Part shown: positions 14,782-21,097 of the stretch, in pieces
How the letters are laid out: each line of letters opens with the position of its first letter
Numbering within the stretch: the first letter of the stretch is position 1
DNA from: CAZLGM01 sp964623625
Lineage (GTDB): Bacteria > Desulfobacterota > Desulfobulbia > Desulfobulbales > Desulfocapsaceae
NCBI GenBank assembly: GCA_964623625.1
Contig: CAZUUJ010000064.1
Location: forward strand, 1 to 21,097
Direction of reading: 5' to 3'
DNA length: 21,097 nucleotides
Notes under the pieces: generated by a model
What the model saw: only the letters and a program-made list of their open reading frames with translations
Database searches by the model: none
What the model was told of the DNA's origin: nothing
Position numbers and translations under genes: made by a program

Positions 14782-15471
14782 TCAACTGCTTGCTGAGGGA
14801 TCAAAAAGCAGCCTCACGCCACCTTGCTTCTGAAAAACAGTGAAGCCAAGCGGTCTGAGCTGTTGGAATAGTGGACGGCCGATTAAAAAAAGTTCATCGT
14901 CCAATTCAAGGGAGTGGTCAACAACAAGCCGGTTTCTAAAAGTCAGATCATCGTTGATCTTCCTTTCAAGATCCCGACCGTTATCCTGGAAATCATCCCC
15001 GGTCCAGCCAGCCAGAGCTTCCATATCGGGACAGGGAAATCTCCGTTCATACTCTTGGACCACTGCCAACATCGGATCGTCGGAATCCAATAAATCGAAC
15101 CGGGAGAGAGTGTCCTGTTCAACCAATGCCAGCAGCTCTTCCGGATCCCAACATTTAAGGGCTGAGCAGGCATAAGGTCTATGCTCATAGATTCTGCATC
15201 CGTTTAACGATTCATCGAAAAACAGGCAACACCATTGACTGCCCTTCCCCTTGATCTTGATAAGTTCGCATCCAGCCGGTCTGATATCGCCATGCACCGG
15301 ATGATACACCAGCTCACCTTTTCTTACTGTGATTAATACATTCCTTGGTAGAGTCCCATCTCGGTACAGATGTAAATCACGGCTGTGAAGAGCGGGTCCA
15401 CCCTGTCTGCAGCATTCACCGCAACGTTGACAGTGGGTCTGGTTTTGTCTTTTTCTTTTCATCTCATTCAA
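14782..15471 (-). CDS. YkgJ family cysteine-cluster protein
   Basis: A 229-aa soluble protein. The N-terminus has CQRCGECC (C14, C17, C20, C21). Further on, CCLF, NGCRIYEHRPYACSALKC supplies the second Cys group. This C-x2-C-x2-CC plus late Cys pattern defines the YkgJ/CxxCxxCC family, thought to bind zinc or an Fe-S cluster; the function is not established. The rest is acidic and helical. The start is uncertain between ATG 15471 and ATG 15462; neither has a clear Shine-Dalgarno. It is convergent with the hcp cluster and divergent from the thioredoxin-fold gene at 15808. Confidence 0.78.
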   Translation of the reverse strand: MNEMKRKRQNQTHCQRCGECCRQGGPALHSRDLHLYRDGTLPRNVLITVRKGELVYHPVHGDIRPAGCELIKIKGKGSQWCCLFFDESLNGCRIYEHRPYACSALKCWDPEELLALVEQDTLSRFDLLDSDDPMLAVVQEYERRFPCPDMEALAGWTGDDFQDNGRDLERKINDDLTFRNRLVVDHSLELDDELFLIGRPLFQQLRPLGFTVFQKQGGVRLLFDPSASS

Positions 15472-15634
15472 TGGTTTAGAAACAAGAGGCCTACGAAAAA
15501 AAGGATCTTGGTTACGGCCTATTTCCTACCATACTTTCTCTTTGTGAACTTGATTTTTTTGTGTATTCTCTTTTCAAAGAGACTTGTACCCCTATTTAAA
15601 CCCAGTAGTTCCGCTGATGATTTCCAGTAAACAA

Positions 15635-15743
15635 CCACGTGTGAAACGCGTGGCTTTGGTTCCCGGCAAAGCCGGGGAGCAAATGTGCGAAGCACTTATG
15701 TTTTAATGAGCAGCGTTATCCGCCGGCCTAGCCGGCGGTTTTT
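15635..15743 (+). ncRNA. Candidate structured RNA or mobile-element end (tandem hairpins)
   Basis: Four hairpins in about 110 nt: CCACGTG-TGAAA-CGCGTGG (15635-15653, one G-T pair); GGCTTTG with CAAAGCC (15652-15673), which competes with CCCGGC-AAA-GCCGGG (15662-15676); GTGC-GAA-GCAC (15685-15695); and a final CCGCCGGC-CTA-GCCGGCGG followed by TTTTT. A chain of hairpins ending in an intrinsic terminator fits a small RNA. The GC-rich palindromes also resemble the ends of IS200/IS605-type elements or their MITE remnants. No transposase or TnpB remnant is visible beside it. Function unassigned. Confidence 0.4.
15720..15743 (+). terminator. Rho-independent terminator with competing downstream arm
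   Basis: CCGCCGGC (15720-15727) and GCCGGCGG (15731-15738) form an 8-bp perfect GC stem with a 3-nt loop, then TTTTT. The 3' side GCGGTTTTTAC (15735-15745) can also pair with GTAAAACCGC (15754-15763), leaving one bulged T, and this would break the terminator stem. It lies 65 nt upstream of the thioredoxin-fold gene. Confidence 0.65.
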
Positions 15744-15807
15744 ACAGCTTGTGGTAAAACCGCTGCGAAATAATAAAAGAGCGAACAATCGCAAAGGTAA
15801 ACGAATA

Positions 15808-16059
15808 ATGAAAGTGACCTTTTATAAGCAGGCACTCTGTCCGCGCTGCCATATGGCAGGAAAGCATCTCAAAAAACTACTGAAACAAACTGATGGTTTC
15901 GTTCTGGAAGAGGTAGACATGATGGCACAACCCCTTAGGAGTTGGCGGGATGGAGTCAGGATGATACCTGCAATAAAAGTGGAGGATGATATCCTCTCAG
16001 GAATATATCTCAGCAAGTCCCCTATCGAACGGTTTCTTAAGAAAAAAGCTGTCTTATGA
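15808..16059 (+). CDS. Small glutaredoxin/thioredoxin-fold protein with CPRC site
   Basis: An 83-aa protein (MKVTFYKQALCPRC...) with a beta strand, then the redox site C11-P-R-C14 and a helix (HMAGKHLKKLL), and a later VRMIPAIKVEDD containing the cis-Pro (IP) of the thioredoxin fold. The frame is open to 15685, but the preceding 41 residues overlap the hairpin block and are basic and low in structure, so the ATG at 15808 (AAAGGT about 10 nt upstream) is preferred. It probably acts in cytoplasmic disulfide or metal chemistry; no partner is evident. Downstream it runs convergently into the polysaccharide gene ending at 16081. Confidence 0.8.
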   Translation: MKVTFYKQALCPRCHMAGKHLKKLLKQTDGFVLEEVDMMAQPLRSWRDGVRMIPAIKVEDDILSGIYLSKSPIERFLKKKAVL

Positions 16060-16080
16060 AAAAAGATACCAAATGGATAA

Positions 16081-18432
16081 CTACTCCAGCATTTTCTTCT
16101 TCAGCTCTCTTAGCCTTTTTGCGGCATGCTGATTGTCCGGTTGAAGCAATAAAATCTGGTTATATTCCTCTTCAGCACGATAATAAATTTTCTTCTGCAA
16201 ATAATGATCACCTAAGCGCAGATGGAACGGAATATGATCCGGTAAATACTGAATACCTTTGCGAATGATTTCAACCGCCTTTCCCTCTTTTTTCTGTTTT
16301 ATATAAAGTTTGTAAAGATTGGTAAAATAATTAGGGTTTATTTTTTCATTCTCACGGAGAAATTTCAAAGCATTTCTTAAGTAATACTCTGCCTCCACAA
16401 GGTTATTGAATCTATCTTTCACGAATAAACCAAAAACAATCCATGCTCGGGTTGATGGAGGGAGAATTCTGCCTATCTCTTCTCTGGTAAAAGAATTCCT
16501 GCCTAGGACCGGAGCAATGGTCTTGAGCAGGTCTAGGTTTGTGGCCGTCCTCTTCCGCAAGACTTCTATTGCTTTTTGTCGTTGTCCCGTAACCAGATAA
16601 TGTTCCGCGAAAGCAAGTACATAATTTTCTTTCAACAATTCCCGCTGATAGCCAAGCTCTATAAACGTTCTGCCAAGTTGTTTGTCTCTTGTTTCAAGTA
16701 AAAGACCAATTTGCTGAAGAAAAGATCCCTTCAGTGGGTTAAGCTCAGCAGCCTGGAGGAAATATTCATATGATTGTTTATAGTTGTGTTGATAGAATTT
16801 GACAGCTCCCTGGAGTGCCGGATACAGACCATATAACCGGTCCCATCGCGCTGCTTTGGCAGCTGTTTCTTCTGCAATCTTTAAGTTTTTAGATCCTGTC
16901 TGACTATTAATATTGATCTTCTTTATAAGAGCATACTGATTCCTGCCAACGGCTTGACCTGTTTGGATCGTCAAGGTCCCTGCAAGCAACAGCAAAGCCC
17001 CTGCAAATAACAGTCGATTTGCAGATGAACCCATACTATTCAGCAATGTTGACCTGGAACGATAATGTGATCTTGTATGTCCGGCTGAAACAACAAGACC
17101 ACATAAAAAGAAGAAATAGAGTCCATCAGCACCGTTATACATATTAAAATCAGTTATTGAGTGGATTAGCATTCCGATAAGACCACATATTGCCCCGATG
17201 GTCACAAGAACAGAATAGAGATCCCTTCGTTTTTGAACCATTCTCCAACCTGTTCTGAAAATTGTAAAAACAAACCAGACAACCAGTATGAACCCAATGA
17301 CTCCACCATCTGAGAGCAATTCAAGATAATCATTGTGGGCATGGTGAAAGATTTTATCACTGAGTATGGTTTTATAACTCGGAAATATATGTAAATAGGT
17401 GCCAAACCCACTACCGGTTACAAAAAAGTCACCAATTAATGAGATCGTATTTTGCCACAGCTCCAGTCTACCTTCTTGAAGTTCCCCTGTTACCGAGAAA
17501 ATATTGCCAAATCGGCTTAAAATTGGTTGCCAGCCAAACCAGCCAACGCCCATGAGCACACAACCGACAATAAAAGCTGCTATTGAAACTGATCTTTTCG
17601 ATTTCCCTGCTTGGCTTTGAAGAACAAAAAACATTGCAATTGCACCGCAAAGACTGATCATGCCCCCGCGGCTCAAACTCAGAAAGACGGAAACCACCGC
17701 AAGAATAAGACCGACTCCCAAAATAATATGCATATGAGATCCAGGCATGGTGAAAAAAGAAACAAACTTCATCCGCCATGATTCCTCATAATGCACCATG
17801 GGCCGATAATAAAAGAAAAGTGCCAGAATTATCGGTACCAACATTTCCATAAAACCGCAGTATTGAGAACGGGCAACCCATGGCCCGGTAACGGCAACGT
17901 TTTCCAAGGCCGGTCTGTACCAATAAATTTCGTTAGGTGAGGTCAACTTCTGCAGGATCATCAAAAAGGCAACTCCAATAGCCAACCAGGCAACAACTTT
18001 CACCGTTAACTGCAACTTTTCATCGTTTCTTAGGAGCTGGACAGTTAGAAAGAAAAAGAGTGTATATGAGCCGATTCGCAGCAACTCGTTCACAGTCCCT
18101 TTCATGTTTACCGTAAGTGGGATAAATTGTGCGCCGGTTAACTCAATAACAGGCTTGTAAACTTCATAAATAGAAGGAGAAATAAATTTTACCAGAAAAA
18201 CAGGAAGAGGAACGATCTGCACTGCCATAAACAACAGCAGAATAGCCATTGGTTTCAAGCCAGGGACAAACAACAAATTTTTTTTCTCTTTTTTTACAGC
18301 AAATAGAAACAGGATTGTAGAACAACAGATAAGCAATTCAACAACTGCAATTGACCAATCTTCAGTAGTACCAAATGCCAGTGGCGCGAAACAAAGAGTG
18401 AAAAGAAACAGGATATAAGAAAGTTTTTTCAT
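16081..18432 (-). CDS. O-antigen ligase/polymerase (Wzy_C family) with C-terminal TPR repeats
   Basis: A 783-aa membrane protein. The first 460 residues hold about 11-13 hydrophobic helices with family landmarks: a large periplasmic loop ending in FHHAHNDYLELLSDGGVIGF (the conserved H-N-D-x-L segment of the O-antigen ligase fold), FLSLSRGG and TGSGFGTY. After the last helices (LLFAGALLLLAG) comes a soluble helical region of about 290 residues with TPR-like repeats. Such proteins polymerise or ligate polysaccharide repeat units at the outer face of the inner membrane. It follows the PHP phosphatase and kinase genes on the same strand, which fits an exopolysaccharide cluster. The start has GGGA upstream, a moderate ribosome site. 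Confidence 0.85.
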   Translation of the reverse strand: MKKLSYILFLFTLCFAPLAFGTTEDWSIAVVELLICCSTILFLFAVKKEKKNLLFVPGLKPMAILLLFMAVQIVPLPVFLVKFISPSIYEVYKPVIELTGAQFIPLTVNMKGTVNELLRIGSYTLFFFLTVQLLRNDEKLQLTVKVVAWLAIGVAFLMILQKLTSPNEIYWYRPALENVAVTGPWVARSQYCGFMEMLVPIILALFFYYRPMVHYEESWRMKFVSFFTMPGSHMHIILGVGLILAVVSVFLSLSRGGMISLCGAIAMFFVLQSQAGKSKRSVSIAAFIVGCVLMGVGWFGWQPILSRFGNIFSVTGELQEGRLELWQNTISLIGDFFVTGSGFGTYLHIFPSYKTILSDKIFHHAHNDYLELLSDGGVIGFILVVWFVFTIFRTGWRMVQKRRDLYSVLVTIGAICGLIGMLIHSITDFNMYNGADGLYFFFLCGLVVSAGHTRSHYRSRSTLLNSMGSSANRLLFAGALLLLAGTLTIQTGQAVGRNQYALIKKININSQTGSKNLKIAEETAAKAARWDRLYGLYPALQGAVKFYQHNYKQSYEYFLQAAELNPLKGSFLQQIGLLLETRDKQLGRTFIELGYQRELLKENYVLAFAEHYLVTGQRQKAIEVLRKRTATNLDLLKTIAPVLGRNSFTREEIGRILPPSTRAWIVFGLFVKDRFNNLVEAEYYLRNALKFLRENEKINPNYFTNLYKLYIKQKKEGKAVEIIRKGIQYLPDHIPFHLRLGDHYLQKKIYYRAEEEYNQILLLQPDNQHAAKRLRELKKKMLE

Positions 18433-18595
18433 AGATTCCCGTGAAGAATTGTTGCTTCATCAAGGATAAATCAAGAAATCAATTTGATCTACAACGTCAC
18501 TGAACCGACTCGACATAAACGGTTACTTGCAGCGTTAACATCAACACAATATGAAAATTAATCCATTAAATGGCTATGTGTCAAGAGTTACCGGG

Positions 18596-19288
18596 CTAAC
18601 CAGATCGAAGGATTTTTTGGGGATTATTTAAAACAAGCTTGACCGCTTCCTTTTTACCAATAATTCGAGCAGCAACATTGACTGCCTGCAAAAGGGCCGG
18701 TCGTCTGAACCTTGGAGAATGGGAGTCGGTCGCAATAAAATCGACCCATCCTTTTTTCAGCAGGTAATCAGCACAACGTTTGTTATCAGGACCCAGAAAA
18801 CCGGTCACACTTTCAGCAGTAATCTGGGTTTGGGCACCTGCACGAATCAGTTCAATCACTTTGTCGGGTTGAAAAGTAATTGCGGAATTCCTCTCAACAT
18901 GAGCAACGATCACCTGATACCCACTTGAAGTCAAAGATCTGACCAGACTGCCACTATCAGATGGTAAAAACGAATGGGGAAATTCGATCAATACATAGTT
19001 GCTTGATGCCAGAGTGTGGATACTAGCTAAAGAGGTAGCTTTATGTGACTGGATCTCTCCGCCCGGGTAAATTGTCAGATCAAGATTGCTTTTTTCCAGT
19101 GATCTGTTTAGTCGACTGGTTTTTTCAATGATGGTCTCCCGTTGAAGATTATTATCGCCAACATGGGGAGTGGCAATGATGGACCTGATGCCGTCTTGAG
19201 ATGCAATTTGTGCCATTTTCAACGAGGTCTCCAAATCTGGAGAACCGTCATCGATTCCCGGTAAGATATGGCAATGAATATCAATCAT
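18596..19288 (-). CDS. CapC/YwqE-type PHP tyrosine-protein phosphatase
   Basis: A 230-aa protein of the PHP superfamily. MIDIHCHILPGIDDGSPDLETSL carries the first HxH metal motif and the D-D-G segment diagnostic of CapC/YwqE/CpsB phosphatases. ATPHV, IVAHVERN and FIATDSHSPRFR supply further His and Asp metal ligands. It removes phosphate from the tyrosine tail of the cognate autokinase. The ATG at 19288 lacks a strong Shine-Dalgarno, and a REP-like repeat lies upstream between it and the kinase gene, so the spacing (223 nt) is unusually wide for such a pair. The 163-nt gap to the next gene has no recognised features. Confidence 0.92.
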   Translation of the reverse strand: MIDIHCHILPGIDDGSPDLETSLKMAQIASQDGIRSIIATPHVGDNNLQRETIIEKTSRLNRSLEKSNLDLTIYPGGEIQSHKATSLASIHTLASSNYVLIEFPHSFLPSDSGSLVRSLTSSGYQVIVAHVERNSAITFQPDKVIELIRAGAQTQITAESVTGFLGPDNKRCADYLLKKGWVDFIATDSHSPRFRRPALLQAVNVAARIIGKKEAVKLVLNNPQKILRSG

Positions 19289-19361
19289 GTAATCAATTCA
19301 TGGAAAAACTTCGCTTCTTTCGGCCAATTTTGATGAATTCGTAAAAATGGAAGGAGCGATT

Positions 19362-19472
19362 TTGTTATTGCGAGGAGTGAAACGACGTGGCAGGTAAGCG
19401 TTAGACTCCGATCTCCCAGTAAAATAAGGGGATTGGAGATCGCCACGCTTCGCTCGCGATGACGGTAAATGA
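19362..19472. repeat. REP/MITE-like palindromic repeat
   Basis: An imperfect inverted repeat of about 110 bp. The left arm (TTATTGCGAGGAGTGAAACG, 19364-19383) matches the reverse complement of the right arm (CGCTTCGCTCGCGATGACGG, 19446-19465). Inner arms CCGATCTCC (19408-19416) and GGAGATCG (19435-19442) pair as well. This TTGCGAGGAGCGAAGCGACG type of dispersed palindrome is widespread in bacterial genomes as a REP/MITE. It accounts for a spurious 76-aa frame here. Confidence 0.75.
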
Positions 19473-19511
19473 CTTCTTGTGAGTTTATAAGTTTACTCAC
19501 CAGATATTCAA

Positions 19512-21029
19512 TCAACTACGCGTCTGCTCCTCATTATCATCTTTGGCGTAATATTTTGAATACCCATAGCCATAACCATATCCAGAGCCATAATAATATC
19601 CTCTTACCGTATCGCTTTTTCGACGGGCATTTAGCACAAACCCCAAAATATTACTATTAACGTCACGTATTTTTTTCAATCCGCTTTCCAGCATCTCATA
19701 TGTAGTTTTTCCTGCTCGAACTACAACGATAGTGCCATCAACCAATGTACTTAAAGTTAATGCATCGGTAACACTTTGAATGGGAGGAGAATCAAGCAAT
19801 ACATGATCATAAACTTCTAACATCTTGGCTAGCAGCAGCTTCATCTTGTTTGAAGTTAGTAACTCGGCAGGATTCGGTGGAATAGATCCGGCAGTGATAA
19901 TAGTAATATCCCCTCCCGGAATAGTATGAAGAATTTTTCCTTTGAATGTCCCCGAGAGATAATTGCTCAACCCAACATCATTCGGCATATCAAAAATGGT
20001 ATGTAGCCTTGGTCTTCTCATATCACAATCTATGACGAGAACTTTCATTTTATTCTGAGCAAGAATTCTTGCTAGATTAAGGGTGGTACTTGTTTTTCCC
20101 TCCTGGGGCCCCATTGATGTTATTAAGATCGTTTTAGGAGGATGTTCGGCAGATGAAAGCAGGATACCGGAACGTATCAGCCTATAACTCTCAGAAATAG
20201 GCGATAATGGTTTATGCACCATGAATGTTTCAATAGTATCATCTCCTAATACTTCATCCACAGTTCCCAAAACTGTATAGCCAAACCGAGTCTCCAGATC
20301 TTTTTCTTTTTTCACTGTATTATCTAGATATTCGATTAAAAAGGCGAGCCCGACACCACTGACTAGACCCATCATCAAACCCAGAAGAGCCGCTTTTTTC
20401 TTATTCGGTTTAGCAGGACTTCCAGGTAATCCCGCTTTTTTGATAACCCAGATATTAACACTGTGAGTCTGTTCGGTAACACTCTCCCTTTTAATACTTG
20501 ATGTCAATGCGTCATACAGAACCCGGTTGGTATCGACCTCTCGCTTCATTATCGAGTACTGGATGAATTTCTCGTTGAGGTCCAGCAACTCCGCTTTTGC
20601 CTTTGTCTGCATTTCCTGCAAATCTTGTTCTTTTGACTTAATCTGTGTGTAAGAGCTTTTAGTCGATTCAATTATCCTGTCAATTTCAAATCGTTTTTCA
20701 TTTAGCAAAACGTTCAATTCATCTTTGGCTTTCACCATTGTGGGATGTTTGGGACCGAACTTCTTTGATAGTTCTTTTATCTTCTGACGAGATTTATATA
20801 TTTGTTCCCGTAAGTCTTTTAGAACGGTACTCTCGGCAAACACAGAAATGGACTCAAGAGCTTTCGAGTCTCTACCTAACGACTTGACCTGCTTTACCAA
20901 CGATTCCAATTCTTTCCTTTTTGTCTGAGCCTTGAGTAGCTCACCACTAAAAGCGGACAATTTCTGAGGATGAATTGCCAATCTATCTTCAATTGTTATC
21001 AGATCATTGTTTCGCATATATTTCTGCAA
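19512..21029 (-). CDS. Bacterial tyrosine autokinase (Wzc/Wzz type), apparently lacking its N-terminal domain
   Basis: A 505-aa C-terminal part of a polysaccharide co-polymerase/BY-kinase. It has a coiled-coil periplasmic region (30-185, with FGPKHP at 91-96), the second membrane helix (212-233), Walker A MGPQEGKTS (306-314), Walker A' VLVIDCDMRRP (330-340), Walker B VLLDSPP (410-416), and a tyrosine-rich tail with nine Tyr between 478 and 494. Full-length relatives have about 700-780 residues with an N-terminal Wzz domain and first membrane helix, both absent here. The first start in this frame is a TTG at 21029; eight codons further upstream a TGA at 21054-21056 closes the frame although the preceding residues (KAELVLQKY) still look like family sequence. 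A frameshift, deletion or sequence error upstream is likely. The window ends 68 nt beyond the TTG. Confidence 0.82.
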   Translation of the reverse strand: MQKYMRNNDLITIEDRLAIHPQKLSAFSGELLKAQTKRKELESLVKQVKSLGRDSKALESISVFAESTVLKDLREQIYKSRQKIKELSKKFGPKHPTMVKAKDELNVLLNEKRFEIDRIIESTKSSYTQIKSKEQDLQEMQTKAKAELLDLNEKFIQYSIMKREVDTNRVLYDALTSSIKRESVTEQTHSVNIWVIKKAGLPGSPAKPNKKKAALLGLMMGLVSGVGLAFLIEYLDNTVKKEKDLETRFGYTVLGTVDEVLGDDTIETFMVHKPLSPISESYRLIRSGILLSSAEHPPKTILITSMGPQEGKTSTTLNLARILAQNKMKVLVIDCDMRRPRLHTIFDMPNDVGLSNYLSGTFKGKILHTIPGGDITIITAGSIPPNPAELLTSNKMKLLLAKMLEVYDHVLLDSPPIQSVTDALTLSTLVDGTIVVVRAGKTTYEMLESGLKKIRDVNSNILGFVLNARRKSDTVRGYYYGSGYGYGYGYSKYYAKDDNEEQTRS

Positions 21030-21097
21030 GACGAGTTCAGCCTTTGTATGTCGTCAGAGCATTTGGGACAAATCAGCTTAAAAACTAAGAGACACTT

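Larger units (their letters stand above)
15472..15807. other. Intergenic region with hairpin block
   Basis: Between the divergent YkgJ and thioredoxin-fold genes. The first 160 bp (15472-15630) are AT-rich and hold no convincing gene. From 15635 to 15763 the sequence turns GC-rich and is packed with inverted repeats (listed separately). The last 45 bp contain the ribosome site of the next gene. Confidence 0.6.

Noticed and set aside
15385..15630. An 81-aa plus-strand frame with a hydrophobic C-terminal half
   Set aside because: It overlaps the YkgJ gene start on the opposite strand by 87 bp, has no ribosome site, and the hydrophobic run comes from AT-rich intergenic sequence.
15685..15807. 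A 41-residue N-terminal extension of the thioredoxin-fold protein
   Set aside because: It would be translated through the terminator hairpin and is basic and unstructured; the internal ATG at 15808 begins exactly at the first strand of the fold.
16056..16268. A 70-aa plus-strand frame overlapping the stop of the thioredoxin-fold gene by ATGA
   Set aside because: Nearly all of it is antisense to the C-terminal TPR part of the ligase/polymerase gene and its product has no recognisable features.
19285..19515. A 76-aa minus-strand frame between kinase and phosphatase
   Set aside because: It is the translation of the REP/MITE-like palindrome; such frames recur with these repeats and are not genes.
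21030..21097. A CPKC-containing reading of the last 68 nt on the minus strand, reminiscent of a transposase zinc ribbon
   Set aside because: The frame closes with a TGA soon after, and 68 nt is too little to tell an insertion element from chance.
1..21097. CRISPR arrays, tRNA, rRNA or complete insertion sequences
   Set aside because: No regularly spaced direct repeats, cloverleaf sequences or transposase frames were found on reading both strands.

Overview
The window most likely comes from the chromosome of an anaerobic, cytochrome-rich Gram-negative bacterium. The gene families (b6-type cytochrome bc complex with multihaem cytochromes c, class I Hcp, a small siroheme reductase, many ferredoxins, cysteine-cluster proteins) point to Desulfobacterota, perhaps the Desulfobulbales. 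That placement is inferred from gene content only; there is no rRNA or other phylogenetic marker here.

Region 1 (1-7434, all minus strand) is a respiratory operon. In transcription order it holds a 75-aa protein of unknown function, a 610-aa FAD/NAD(P)/Fe-S oxidoreductase of the GltD type, a Tat-exported Rieske protein overlapping it by 8 nt, a fused cytochrome b with b6-type haem spacing, a membrane-anchored hexahaem cytochrome c and a dihaem cytochrome c. A hairpin separates these from a periplasmic cupredoxin-like protein and the first 14 codons of a further gene cut by the window edge. The layout suggests a bc complex wired to a soluble pyridine-nucleotide oxidoreductase on one side and to multihaem cytochromes on the other.

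Region 2 (7435-10760) starts with a non-coding stretch of about 490 bp carrying a minus-strand terminator. A DUF3047 protein and a one-cluster ferredoxin form an overlapping minus-strand pair. A plus-strand 2[4Fe-4S] ferredoxin diverges from them across a Fur-like palindrome. A zinc-ribbon protein with a strong terminator follows, then a SAM methyltransferase with an apparent TTG start.

Region 3 (10761-14701, plus strand) is a probable nitrosative or reactive-nitrogen stress cluster. A perfect FNR/CRP-type palindrome lies 41.5 bp upstream of the inferred start of hcp transcription. After hcp come a small siroheme sulfite/nitrite reductase, a zinc-ribbon protein with a degenerate HD domain, and a cysteine-containing protein that resembles a ferredoxin family without its ferredoxin domain.

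Region 4 (14782-16059) has a YkgJ-type cysteine-cluster protein on the minus strand and a small thioredoxin-fold protein with a CPRC site on the plus strand. Between them lies a hairpin-rich non-coding block of about 130 bp.

Region 5 (16081-21097, minus strand) is an exopolysaccharide locus: a tyrosine autokinase that appears to have lost its N-terminal half, a PHP-type tyrosine phosphatase, and an O-antigen ligase/polymerase protein with TPRs. A REP/MITE-like palindrome lies between kinase and phosphatase. No tRNA, rRNA, CRISPR array or intact transposase was seen.
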